Origin: Bacillota bacterium
Lineage (GTDB): Bacteria; Bacillota_I; Bacilli_A; MOL361; Turicibacteraceae
NCBI GenBank assembly: GCA_003486705.1
Contig: DNGE01000018.1
Location: 11,291 to 20,687 of the forward strand
Direction of reading: 5' to 3'
Length of the DNA stretch: 9,397 bases
Notes under the pieces: model-generated
Database searches by the model: none
Seen by the model: the letters and a program-made list of their open reading frames with translations, nothing else
Told to the model about the DNA's origin: nothing
Part shown: positions 1-5,129 of the stretch, piece by piece
Layout of the letters: every line of letters begins with the position of its first letter
Numbering within the stretch: position 1 is the stretch's first letter
Made by a program: the position numbers and the translations under genes

Positions 1-72
1 TTTGCATCGCTAGCAAGTTTATTTTTAGGTATGACCATTGCCTTTTGGTTAGAAAATATTGAAAAAGCTTAA
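1..72 (+). CDS. C-terminal end of a membrane protein (partial)
   Basis: Frame 1 is open from the first base to a TAA at 70-72. It gives 23 residues, mostly hydrophobic (FASLASLFLGMTIAFWLEN then IEKA), which look like a last transmembrane helix with a short charged cytoplasmic tail. Frame 2 stops within the first 12 bases and frame 3 stops at about base 60. Only frame 1 runs into the terminator hairpin at 62-95, whose left arm contains the stop codon. The rest of the gene lies outside the window, so the family cannot be named; a transporter or other polytopic membrane protein is the natural guess. Confidence 0.55.
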   Translation, partial: FASLASLFLGMTIAFWLENIEKA

Positions 73-95
73 AGTGATTAAACTTTAAGCTTTTT
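62..95. terminator. Bidirectional rho-independent terminator
   Basis: A perfect 14-bp inverted repeat (62-75 with 82-95) surrounds a 6-base loop. The arms read AAAAAGCTTAAAGT and its complement. The A-rich outer arm becomes a T-tract on either strand, so it can end both the partial plus-strand gene and the minus-strand gene stopping at 96. It overlaps the stop codon of the first gene and abuts that of the second. Confidence 0.8.
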
Positions 96-503
96 TCATT
101 CAGCTGTTGATAATAGCAATGCCTTTAGTTCGGCTACTTCTTTTTTTAATGTCGCCACTTCATTTTGTAATTTTTTTTGTTCTTCTGCAGCAACTTTTGC
201 TTCTTCTTGTGCAGCAAGTGCTTCAAGGTATAGTCCTTGGGTTGCGATGGTACTGAGCCCAAAACCAATTAACTCTATAAAAGTACCCAAAGCGTCTTGT
301 TCTGCGGGCCGTAATTCTAGTGAAAGAATAATGGCGATGACGACTCCGACAACATAAAACTCTAAGGGGTCTAACATTAAGATAAAGGGGATAAAAAAGG
401 GCCCAGAATTTTTTGTTGAAGAGGTAGAAATACCTTCAAGTTCTTCACCACCGGGAGGGGCGACAGGGGGAATAGTGGCATTTCTCATATTTTCATATTT
501 CAT
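96..503 (-). CDS. Small membrane-associated protein with C-terminal coiled coil, unknown function
   Basis: The product is 135 aa and I do not recognise the family. It has three parts. Residues 1-35 are polar and rich in Pro, Gly and Ser (IPPVAPPGG at 11-19). Residues about 36-62 and about 71-92 are hydrophobic and could form two membrane segments, the first interrupted by an Asp-Pro. Residues about 95-132 are rich in Ala, Glu and Lys and form a clear heptad coiled coil, with L112, V116, L119, V123, L126 and L130 in 3-4 spacing. The ATG at 503 has AAAGGA eight bases upstream; a second Met at residue 6 has no comparable site. A sigma-K-like promoter lies at 553-580. Two membrane passes with a terminal coiled coil suggest a scaffold or an oligomerising envelope or spore protein, but that is inference. 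The gene is convergent with the partial gene at 1-72. Confidence 0.75.
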   Translation of the reverse strand: MKYENMRNATIPPVAPPGGEELEGISTSSTKNSGPFFIPFILMLDPLEFYVVGVVIAIILSLELRPAEQDALGTFIELIGFGLSTIATQGLYLEALAAQEEAKVAAEEQKKLQNEVATLKKEVAELKALLLSTAE

Positions 504-552
504 ATCCTCATTCCTTTCGTCTTAGGCCTTTATAAGGAACAAAGCTCTCTAA

Positions 553-580
553 TAGTCTATGAAGCTCGGGCTAAATGGTG
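553..580 (-). promoter_or_regulatory. Sigma-K-like promoter candidate for the 96-503 gene
   Basis: On the minus strand, CACC (577-580) is followed after 15 bases by CATAGACTA (553-561). The known sigma-K pattern is roughly mACm, 15-17 bases, then CATAnnnTA, so both elements fit. The predicted start near 545 gives a leader of about 40 bases. No good sigma-A promoter is visible here. The motif is short, so a chance match is possible. Confidence 0.4.
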
Positions 581-682
581 AAATAAACTAATATAATTTT
601 ACTGACAGTGACGTTTGATAGAAACAAAAGACGAATTTAAAAAGGTTTATAACGTGGTGATTATAAATGGGAGGGAACAATC

Positions 683-712
683 ATGTTTGGTAGCTTGTAT
701 CATTATAAATGA
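683..712 (+). other. Nine-codon mini-ORF with strong ribosome binding site
   Basis: GGGAGGG (669-675) is followed at a good distance (8 bases from GGAGG) by an ATG opening a nine-residue frame, MFGSLYHYK, ending in TGA. It lies about 90 bases upstream of the DUF4397 gene. It could be a leader peptide or a chance occurrence. If transcription of the downstream gene starts near 781, as the sigma-E-like promoter suggests, this frame would not be on that transcript. Confidence 0.2.
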
Positions 713-744
713 ACTAATGTCAACGAAAAATGTTGGAGATAGTA

Positions 745-774
745 GAATTATTCTATCAAGGTGGCGCATATATT
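745..774 (+). promoter_or_regulatory. Sigma-E-like promoter candidate for the DUF4397 gene
   Basis: A -10 element CATATATT (767-774) matches seven of eight positions of the sporulation sigma-E -10 (CATACAnT). It is preceded by a 14-base spacer and GAATTATT (745-752), a moderate match to the sigma-E -35. The start would fall near 781, leaving only about 20 bases before the ATG with the AGGAGG in between. Confidence 0.35.
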
Positions 775-802
775 GATATGAGAGTGTACGAGGAGGGACG
801 TT

Positions 803-1471
803 ATGAATCCATATTATATAAACTCACCACAACAAGGTGAATGGAATCAATCTGATCATCAGGCAGTTCAAAAAACAGTCTTTCAACCGTGTTATTTTAG
901 GATACTTTATTTAAGTGATGCGAATTTAGACATTGATTGTTATTGTGATGGAGTTTTATTTGCTTCAAATCTAAAGCACAGTCATGCGTTAAATTATTTA
1001 CAAATGAATCCAGGCTACCACCAACTATCAATTGAAAGAAATGCTGACGGAAAAAAACAAGTTTTATTAAGACAAGATATATTATTAATACCAACAGAAT
1101 ATATGACCTTGTGTGTCGTAGAAAAAAATCAGGGTATTCAACTGTATGCTATTATTGACGAAGTGTATCCAATAAAAGATAAAATTCAAAAATTAAGAAT
1201 TATAAATTTTACAACACAACAACAACTTCAAGGGGAGTTAGCACAAAAAATAGTGGTTAAAAATTTAAACCCACTTGAGATGACCCCTTATATTAATGTC
1301 TATGATAATGAAAGAGAAGTTTTAAAAATTACATGTCCGATGAGAGGGGATGAACATCTAACGTTTGAAGAGGTTGATTTTTCTAAAAGTATTATACAAA
1401 CGATATATATTATTGAAGATAGGCAGACGAACCGTGTTAGTATGTTAAAATTAAAAGATGGTGTCCTATAA
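803..1471 (+). CDS. DUF4397-domain protein, probably two tandem domains
   Basis: The product is 222 aa. Residues about 31-120 show the DUF4397 beta-sandwich pattern: a start like 'fRILYLSDA', then 'DIDCYCDGVLFASNL', 'YLQMNPGYHQLSI' (a GxYxLxI strand), and a closing strand 'MTLCVVEK'. Residues about 130-222 begin again with 'KLRIINF' and end in strands around IYIIED, so they look like a diverged second copy. There is no signal peptide, lipobox or membrane anchor, although many family members are secreted. Residues 1-25 are polar and rich in Gln, Asn and Ser. The molecular role of DUF4397 is not established. The start is set by AGGAGGG (791-797) before the ATG. A sigma-E-like promoter just upstream and a divergent neighbour with a sigma-K-like promoter would fit a mother-cell or spore-coat protein, but that is inference. 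The gene is monocistronic, closed by the hairpin at 1472-1508. Confidence 0.8.
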   Translation: MNPYYINSPQQGEWNQSDHQAVQKTVFQPCYFRILYLSDANLDIDCYCDGVLFASNLKHSHALNYLQMNPGYHQLSIERNADGKKQVLLRQDILLIPTEYMTLCVVEKNQGIQLYAIIDEVYPIKDKIQKLRIINFTTQQQLQGELAQKIVVKNLNPLEMTPYINVYDNEREVLKITCPMRGDEHLTFEEVDFSKSIIQTIYIIEDRQTNRVSMLKLKDGVL

Positions 1472-1508
1472 AAAAGTGCTGGTAGTTTTATAAACTATCA
1501 GCACTTTT
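1472..1508. terminator. Bidirectional terminator between the DUF4397 and degV genes
   Basis: A 17-bp stem (1472-1488 with 1492-1508), containing one G-T wobble, closes a 3-base loop. The core is AAGTGCTGGTAG and its complement, with A and T tracts outside. It begins immediately after the TAA of the plus-strand gene and lies a few bases beyond the stop of the minus-strand gene, so it can serve both. Confidence 0.85.
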
Positions 1509-1512
1509 AAAA

Positions 1513-2373
1513 TTATTGTTGTAAAATAAAGTATCCTAGTCCGATGCAACTATTTCCTACATGTGCACCAACGACAGGTGGAATAGGTGAGAAGATGATA
1601 TCATTTAAATCTAAATGTTTTCCTAATTCTTCTTTTGTACGCTCTAATAGTTCTAAATCCATTCCATGGCAAACGAAAAATTGAATTTTTTGATTACCTT
1701 TAATTTCACCGCTTAAACGATCAATGATTTCAGCTAATGCTTTTTTCATCGTACGTTTTTTATCGACTGCAACAATTTCACCTTCTTTATTAAACTCAAT
1801 AATAGGGACAATTTGTAATAAAGAACCAAAGAAACCAGCAGCGTTTGATAAACGACCATTTTTAACTAAATATTTAACATCTTTAATTAAGAAATAAAAA
1901 TGGCTGTTTTGAGTTAAATTCTCACAGTGCGTCATAATCTCTTCGATTGTTTTTCCTAATGCAACTAGATTGGCAGCTTCAAGCACCATATATCCTAAAA
2001 ATGCTGCTGTTAATTTCGTATCAACGATGTGAACATCAATATCGTTCACAAGTTCTTTAGCTAAATATCCTGCTTGGTATGTACCGCTTAATGCTTTTGA
2101 TAATGGAATATAAATTACATCTGTATACCCTAATTGTTTAAGGTTTTCAATTGTCTCGACCACATCGCCAACTGAAGGTTGTGATGTTTTAGGAATGATG
2201 TCTTCTTTGGTAATGCGATCATAAAATTGTTCAACTGTAATTGTTTCTCCATCAATATATGATTCTTGGTCAAACATAACAGTTAATCGAACTTGGAATA
2301 TATTTGAGTAATCGTGTGGTAAAAAATCGATTGACGATGTACTATCTGTTAAAATTGCTATTTTTTTATTCAT
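1513..2373 (-). CDS. DegV family protein, FakB-type fatty acid-binding protein
   Basis: The product is 286 aa, the usual DegV length. DegV/FakB proteins bind one fatty acid and present it to the kinase FakA, which makes acyl-phosphate for membrane lipid synthesis from exogenous fatty acids. Family signatures are present in order: N-terminal DSTSS (10-14), TSQPS (63-67), LSGTYQ (95-100), the NGRLSN turn (172-177) and a C-terminal AHVGNSCIGLG (270-280). T63, S96 and H271 fall where FakB proteins contact the fatty acid carboxylate. I chose the ATG at 2373 because GGGAGG lies seven bases before it. A TTG at 2388 extends the frame by five codons but would overlap that ribosome binding site. The gene stands alone; no fakA is in the window. 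Its promoter carries a FabT-box-like palindrome, so it may respond to acyl-ACP or fatty acid supply. The ligand chain type cannot be read from sequence. Family assignment is secure; the FakB role is inferred. Confidence 0.93.
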   Translation of the reverse strand: MNKKIAILTDSTSSIDFLPHDYSNIFQVRLTVMFDQESYIDGETITVEQFYDRITKEDIIPKTSQPSVGDVVETIENLKQLGYTDVIYIPLSKALSGTYQAGYLAKELVNDIDVHIVDTKLTAAFLGYMVLEAANLVALGKTIEEIMTHCENLTQNSHFYFLIKDVKYLVKNGRLSNAAGFFGSLLQIVPIIEFNKEGEIVAVDKKRTMKKALAEIIDRLSGEIKGNQKIQFFVCHGMDLELLERTKEELGKHLDLNDIIFSPIPPVVGAHVGNSCIGLGYFILQQ

Positions 2374-2410
2374 GATAATTCCTCCCAAAGGTGAATGTTT
2401 TGGATTTCAA

Positions 2411-2427
2411 ACTTTGATAATCAAATT
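2411..2427 (-). promoter_or_regulatory. FabT-box-like operator over the degV/fakB start site
   Basis: The minus strand reads AATTTGATTATCAAAGT, with a perfect TTTGAT/ATCAAA inverted repeat (2413-2425) around one base. The FabT box of streptococci and related bacteria is about AnTTTGATTATCAAATT; only one defined base differs. FabT is a MarR-family repressor of fatty acid synthesis genes that uses long-chain acyl-ACP as co-repressor. The site overlaps the -10 edge and the predicted start, the expected place for a repressor. No fabT gene is in the window, so the regulator is inferred. Confidence 0.55.
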
Positions 2428-2453
2428 ATGACACCTTTTACTTTGTATGTCAA
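2425..2453 (-). promoter_or_regulatory. Sigma-A promoter of the degV/fakB gene
   Basis: On the minus strand a perfect TTGACA (2448-2453) is separated by exactly 17 bases from CATAAT (2425-2430), five of six matches to the -10 consensus. The start site should be near 2418, giving a leader of about 45 bases. This is the strongest promoter match I see in the window. Confidence 0.8.
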
Positions 2454-2904
2454 ACTATTTTAGGTAAAAAATTAAAATAAGCGTATAAATGTTTACGTTT
2501 GAAGAATACACCATAATATGTCGGCTATGCTTGGAAAATATTATAATATAATATAAACTATATAAAGTATATAATAAACACAGTAACGTATTTCCTAGGA
2601 AATAGACAATTATCGTCAACGATAACTACAAAGGATTTAAAAATGGGAGTGTGATGGATAAAGTTTAAGTAATAAAGTTACATCTTATATAGGATAACTG
2701 AAGGTTATTGCTAAAGCCTTAAAGTAAAATGTCTGTTGAGGCATGATCAACTGGTTTATCGTGTGACTAATCTGAAATTTTAAATTTAAGGACATCATCT
2801 GTAATAACTTACACAGTTAATTTCTTACATGATGACTGCTTATAGAATGAAGGCGACGAGTTTGTACAAAATAAGTAATAAAATATTCAAAAAGGAGTAG
2901 AGTC
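2454..2904. other. Non-coding region upstream of the lipoprotein gene
   Basis: About 450 bases contain no convincing gene on either strand. The stretch 2535-2580 is almost pure A and T with several TATAAT-like hexamers, so a promoter is possible, but I find no -35 element good enough to fix it. Two palindromes follow at 2589-2625. Tiny frames of three to five codons around 2640-2670 are not supported. An imperfect inverted repeat (CATCAT and GTAA against TTAC and ATGATG, about 2793-2838) lies before the lipoprotein gene. Confidence 0.5.
2589..2625. repeat. Two tandem palindromes, operator-like
   Basis: TATTTCCTAGGAAATA (2589-2604) is a perfect 16-bp palindrome. Five bases later TTATCGT-CA-ACGATAA (2610-2625) has perfect 7-base arms. 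They differ in sequence, lie just downstream of an AT-rich stretch with TATAAT-like hexamers, and lack T-tracts, so they resemble protein-binding sites more than a terminator. I recognise neither as a known operator. Confidence 0.4.
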
Positions 2905-3525
2905 ATGAAAAAAATAGCAATGATGTTCGTGATGGTTGGTTTTGTTTTAAGTGGATGTTCAAGTGTTGAAAAGACAATTGTTCAATCTTTAAATGAAGAA
3001 ATTGAAAAGCAAAATAGTTGTAGCAGTGAAAGTACAAAGTTGTCAGAATTAATGAAAGATGAAAATGTAATCTATGATGAAATAATTGAAATAGGTACGG
3101 AATCATATGATGATATTTCAGAACTCGTAAGTAAAGGTAAGGAAAACATTAAAAGTAGTCAAGAGATTTTATCAACCTATGAAATTTGTGTAAAAGATAG
3201 TGTTAAGGATAAAGAGAAATTAGAAGAAGCTGCTTTAAAAATAAATGATGCTGCTGTTAAAAGCGAGACATTAGCATTATTAGAGAGCTATCATAACTAT
3301 CAAAATAGTTTAATACAATATATTGAATCGCTAAAGTCATTGATTGAAACACAGAATAACTTCTATGATTCAATAACAGTTGATACTTCTTTAACGGAAA
3401 TTGAGTCACTCGTATATAAAATAAATGAGGCAATTGAGATGACAAACCAAGTCTCTACGGAGCATAAAGGTTTACTAAATGAGTTTAATACGTTATTTAC
3501 AGAATACTTTGAAAAATACAAATAG
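2905..3525 (+). CDS. YkyA-like putative cell-wall-binding lipoprotein
   Basis: The product is 206 aa. It starts with MKK, a short hydrophobic stretch (4-15) and the lipobox LSGC with the lipidated Cys at 18, so it should be exported and anchored on the outer face of the membrane. The rest is almost entirely charged helix, rich in Glu, Lys and Ser, with 'VIYDEIIEIGTESYDDISEL' at 55-74 matching the pattern of the YkyA family (putative cell-wall-binding lipoproteins of Bacillus and relatives, about 200-220 aa). Two more Cys, C39 and C95, could form an extracytoplasmic disulfide, which is unusual for such proteins. The molecular role of YkyA is not established. AAGGAG at 2891-2896 fixes the start. 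The GNAT gene follows after 13 bases, so the two are probably co-transcribed up to the hairpin at 3981-4014. Lipoprotein status is secure; the YkyA assignment is from pattern memory. Confidence 0.8.
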   Translation: MKKIAMMFVMVGFVLSGCSSVEKTIVQSLNEEIEKQNSCSSESTKLSELMKDENVIYDEIIEIGTESYDDISELVSKGKENIKSSQEILSTYEICVKDSVKDKEKLEEAALKINDAAVKSETLALLESYHNYQNSLIQYIESLKSLIETQNNFYDSITVDTSLTEIESLVYKINEAIEMTNQVSTEHKGLLNEFNTLFTEYFEKYK

Positions 3526-3538
3526 AGATGGGGAACAA

Positions 3539-3982
3539 ATGGTGCAGATTAAGATAGCGACTACACAAAAGGATTTTGCAGATGTATTTAGAATTAGAAC
3601 AAATGTCTTTATAGGTGAACAACAGGTACCACCACATGAAGAAATTGATGATTTAGATGGTTACGTTCCGATTCTTGTTGCGTATACAGCTGAAAATCAA
3701 GCTGTTGGGACGGCACGTATTATCTTAAAAGAAGATAATATTGCAAAGATTGGACGAGTGGCAGTTGATAAGAATTACAGACGAGCGGGAGTCGGGAAAA
3801 AGTTAATGGAAGCATCGATTAACTATGTTAACACACAAACAGATGCAACGATTATTAAGTTAGATGCTCAAGTAACTGCTATTCCATTTTATTTATCGCT
3901 AGGGTTTACACCGTATGGCGATGAATTTTTAGATGCTGGGATTAGACATGTTGCTATGAAATACGTGCTTAATAGCAAATAA
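3539..3982 (+). CDS. GNAT family N-acetyltransferase, YjcF-like
   Basis: The product is 147 aa, a single GNAT domain transferring acetyl from acetyl-CoA to an unknown amine. The segment 'DVFRIRTNVFIGEQQVPP..EEID' (15-36) is typical of the YjcF/ElaA-like group. Acetyl-CoA-binding motif A follows as 'IGRVAVDKNYRRAGVGKKLM' (71-90), with the R-x-x-G-x-G/A loop at R81, G84 and G86. Motif B appears in 'AIPFYLSLGF' (114-123), and the end 'AGIRHVAMKY' (133-142) is also typical. I chose the ATG at 3539 because GGGGA lies just before it and the domain begins there. An upstream in-frame ATG at 3479 lies inside the lipoprotein gene and would add 20 residues unlike the family. The 13-base gap from the lipoprotein gene and the shared terminator suggest an operon. 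No substrate can be inferred. Confidence 0.88.
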   Translation: MVQIKIATTQKDFADVFRIRTNVFIGEQQVPPHEEIDDLDGYVPILVAYTAENQAVGTARIILKEDNIAKIGRVAVDKNYRRAGVGKKLMEASINYVNTQTDATIIKLDAQVTAIPFYLSLGFTPYGDEFLDAGIRHVAMKYVLNSK

Positions 3983-4014
3983 AAAAGACAAGAACGACTG
4001 TTCTTGTCTTTTTT
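3981..4014. terminator. Bidirectional terminator after the GNAT gene
   Basis: The stem AAAAAAGACAAGAAC pairs with GTTCTTGTCTTTTTT across a 4-base loop (GACT), 15 bp without mismatch, and A and T tracts flank the core. It overlaps the TAA of the GNAT gene. On the minus strand it can end transcripts of the 4052-4489 gene about 40 bases past its stop. Confidence 0.88.
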
Positions 4015-4051
4015 CCTGTTCTTAATAGGTTATAACCATGCCCCACAGTTC

Positions 4052-4489
4052 TTATTTATCTAATACATCAGTTAAGTCTAACGAAAAACTTGAATCAACG
4101 AAGATGTCGTCACTAGTTAAGCTACTCTGAACCGTTTTGAAAATATCTACCTCATTCATATGATAATCGGATAACTTATTGCAATTATTTAATGCCAAAA
4201 TAAAATGTTTAAAATCTGCTGCATGGTTTGTAATATATGCTAACTTTTCTTTCACTTCTTCTGCTGGTACAGGACGTAAACAATAATCGAGTGTCGATGA
4301 TGATTCTTCGTTTTCTATTAAACCAGCAAATACGATGTTATATTCATGATAATGCCGAGCGACTATGGACAGTGACTGAACAAATCCGAATTTTTCAATA
4401 CCTAAGTCTTTTCGAGGTAAGCCCTCATGTTTAAATGATAGTTGTTGAACAAAATCCCCTTTTTCAAAACGGTTGTTTAACCTCAACAT
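4052..4489 (-). CDS. Hypothetical protein, 145 aa, unrecognised
   Basis: I do not recognise this protein. It is soluble-looking, without signal peptide or membrane segment. Residues 33-58 ('KFGFVQSLSIVARHYHEYNI' and after) read like mixed helix and strand with an RHYHEY aromatic and histidine cluster (45-50). Residues 76-104 look helical, and the last 25 residues are acidic and Ser/Asp-rich. There are two Cys (70 and 103) with no metal-binding spacing. The gene is supported by a strong ribosome binding site, AGGAGGGG, just before the ATG, by a terminator after it, and by the absence of a better frame on the other strand. It is transcribed alone, convergent to the GNAT gene. An extended -10 (TGTTACAAT on the minus strand, 4574-4582) may drive it. 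No function can be inferred from the neighbours. Confidence 0.75.
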   Translation of the reverse strand: MLRLNNRFEKGDFVQQLSFKHEGLPRKDLGIEKFGFVQSLSIVARHYHEYNIVFAGLIENEESSSTLDYCLRPVPAEEVKEKLAYITNHAADFKHFILALNNCNKLSDYHMNEVDIFKTVQSSLTSDDIFVDSSFSLDLTDVLDK

Positions 4490-4573
4490 AGAAATTCCCC
4501 TCCTAAAAATTGAAAATAGTTAAATATATGTGACTACATTTATTCCCAATATATTCTATTACCGTTTGCAACT

Positions 4574-4582
4574 ATTGTAACA
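4574..4582 (-). promoter_or_regulatory. Possible extended -10 promoter for the 4052-4489 gene
   Basis: On the minus strand TGTTACAAT fits the extended -10 form TGnTATAAT with one mismatch. The region 16-17 bases upstream (TTTCTG or TTCTGA) is only a poor -35, as can happen with extended -10 promoters. The leader would be about 75 bases. A sigma-E-like CATATATT at 4523-4530 is a weaker alternative without a properly spaced -35. Confidence 0.35.
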
Positions 4583-5115
4583 TAAATTAAAAAGGTCAGA
4601 AACGGAATAAATGAAAGATAATTAAACATTTTTACATAATCTTTAAAATTGTTAAAATTAGCTGTTGATACTGGTTCAGTTTGAGTCCAGAATAAGAAAT
4701 CTACTCAGTACTTTTTGGCCGTAGAGTGAAGTGTGATCATAAAAGGTAAATTGTGATATCATGTGGAAGTAAATATTGTGTGGTTTGTTTATGAAAATGG
4801 TGGACGTCTTGTGAAAAAATCAAGTAACAAAAACAGAAAAATATCATGAAATAACATTGCAAATGAAAATTAAGGCATTTATTTCCACTTTACTATCATA
4901 TAAAATCCATTTATTATAAATTAAAGCCTTAATTATTGATTAATGTTTCATGTTTTGATGAAAGAGATTCAAATAGGACGATGAATGATTTGTCTAGAAT
5001 TTTGAAATACTATTATAAGAAATATAAGTGATTGCAGTGAGAAAGCTATTAAGATTTCAATCGTATAAAGTATCAAAAATGATGTGAATTTTTCATGCGA
5101 GGTTTTAAAAAATTA
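4583..5115. other. Long non-coding region upstream of the yjeM-like gene
   Basis: About 530 bases have no convincing gene on either strand. Visible structure: a short hairpin CTGG-TCA/TGA-CCAG at 4671-4690; a perfect 9-base inverted repeat AATTAAGGC (4868-4876) and GCCTTAATT (4926-4934) about 49 bases apart; and an AT-rich promoter-like zone at 4990-5028. I see no T-box signature, no recognisable riboswitch core and no clear catabolite-repression (cre) site. Confidence 0.5.
4990..5028 (+). promoter_or_regulatory. Possible sigma-A promoter(s) for the yjeM-like gene
   Basis: TTGTCT (4990-4995) lies 18 bases before TATAAG (5014-5019). An overlapping alternative is TTGAAA (5002-5007), 15 bases before TATAAG (5023-5028). 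Each has good hexamers but slightly off spacing, so which is used, if either, cannot be decided by eye. The leader would be about 95-110 bases. Confidence 0.3.
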
Positions 5116-5129
5116 TAAGGATGGTGTTT

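Noticed and set aside
897..1094. 65-codon frame on the minus strand
   Set aside because: It lies wholly inside the DUF4397 gene, has no ribosome binding site and has low-complexity composition; it is a shadow frame.
2374..2388. TTG start giving the DegV protein five more residues
   Set aside because: The added codons are the ribosome binding site of the ATG at 2373, and the DegV domain begins directly at MNKK.
2640..2672. Tiny frames MGV and MDKV behind purine-rich sites
   Set aside because: They are only three and four codons long, with no conserved context visible; they are not supportable as genes.
2903..3106. 67-codon frame on the minus strand opposite the lipoprotein gene
   Set aside because: Its composition is the antisense of a Glu/Lys-rich helix (many Leu, Phe and His), and it shows no start signals.
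3479..3538. Longer start for the GNAT gene
   Set aside because: It would overlap the lipoprotein gene by 47 bases and add residues not seen in the family; the ATG at 3539 has its own GGGGA site.
4237..4434. 65-codon plus-strand frame opposite the 145-aa hypothetical gene
   Set aside because: It has no ribosome binding site or terminator, whereas the minus-strand frame has both and covers more of the segment.
4671..4716. Hairpin near CTGGTTCAG followed by CTTTTT, considered as a terminator or tRNA-like T-arm
   Set aside because: The hairpin is short with an internal loop, the T-run is 20 bases away, and the sequence does not form a tRNA T-stem and loop.
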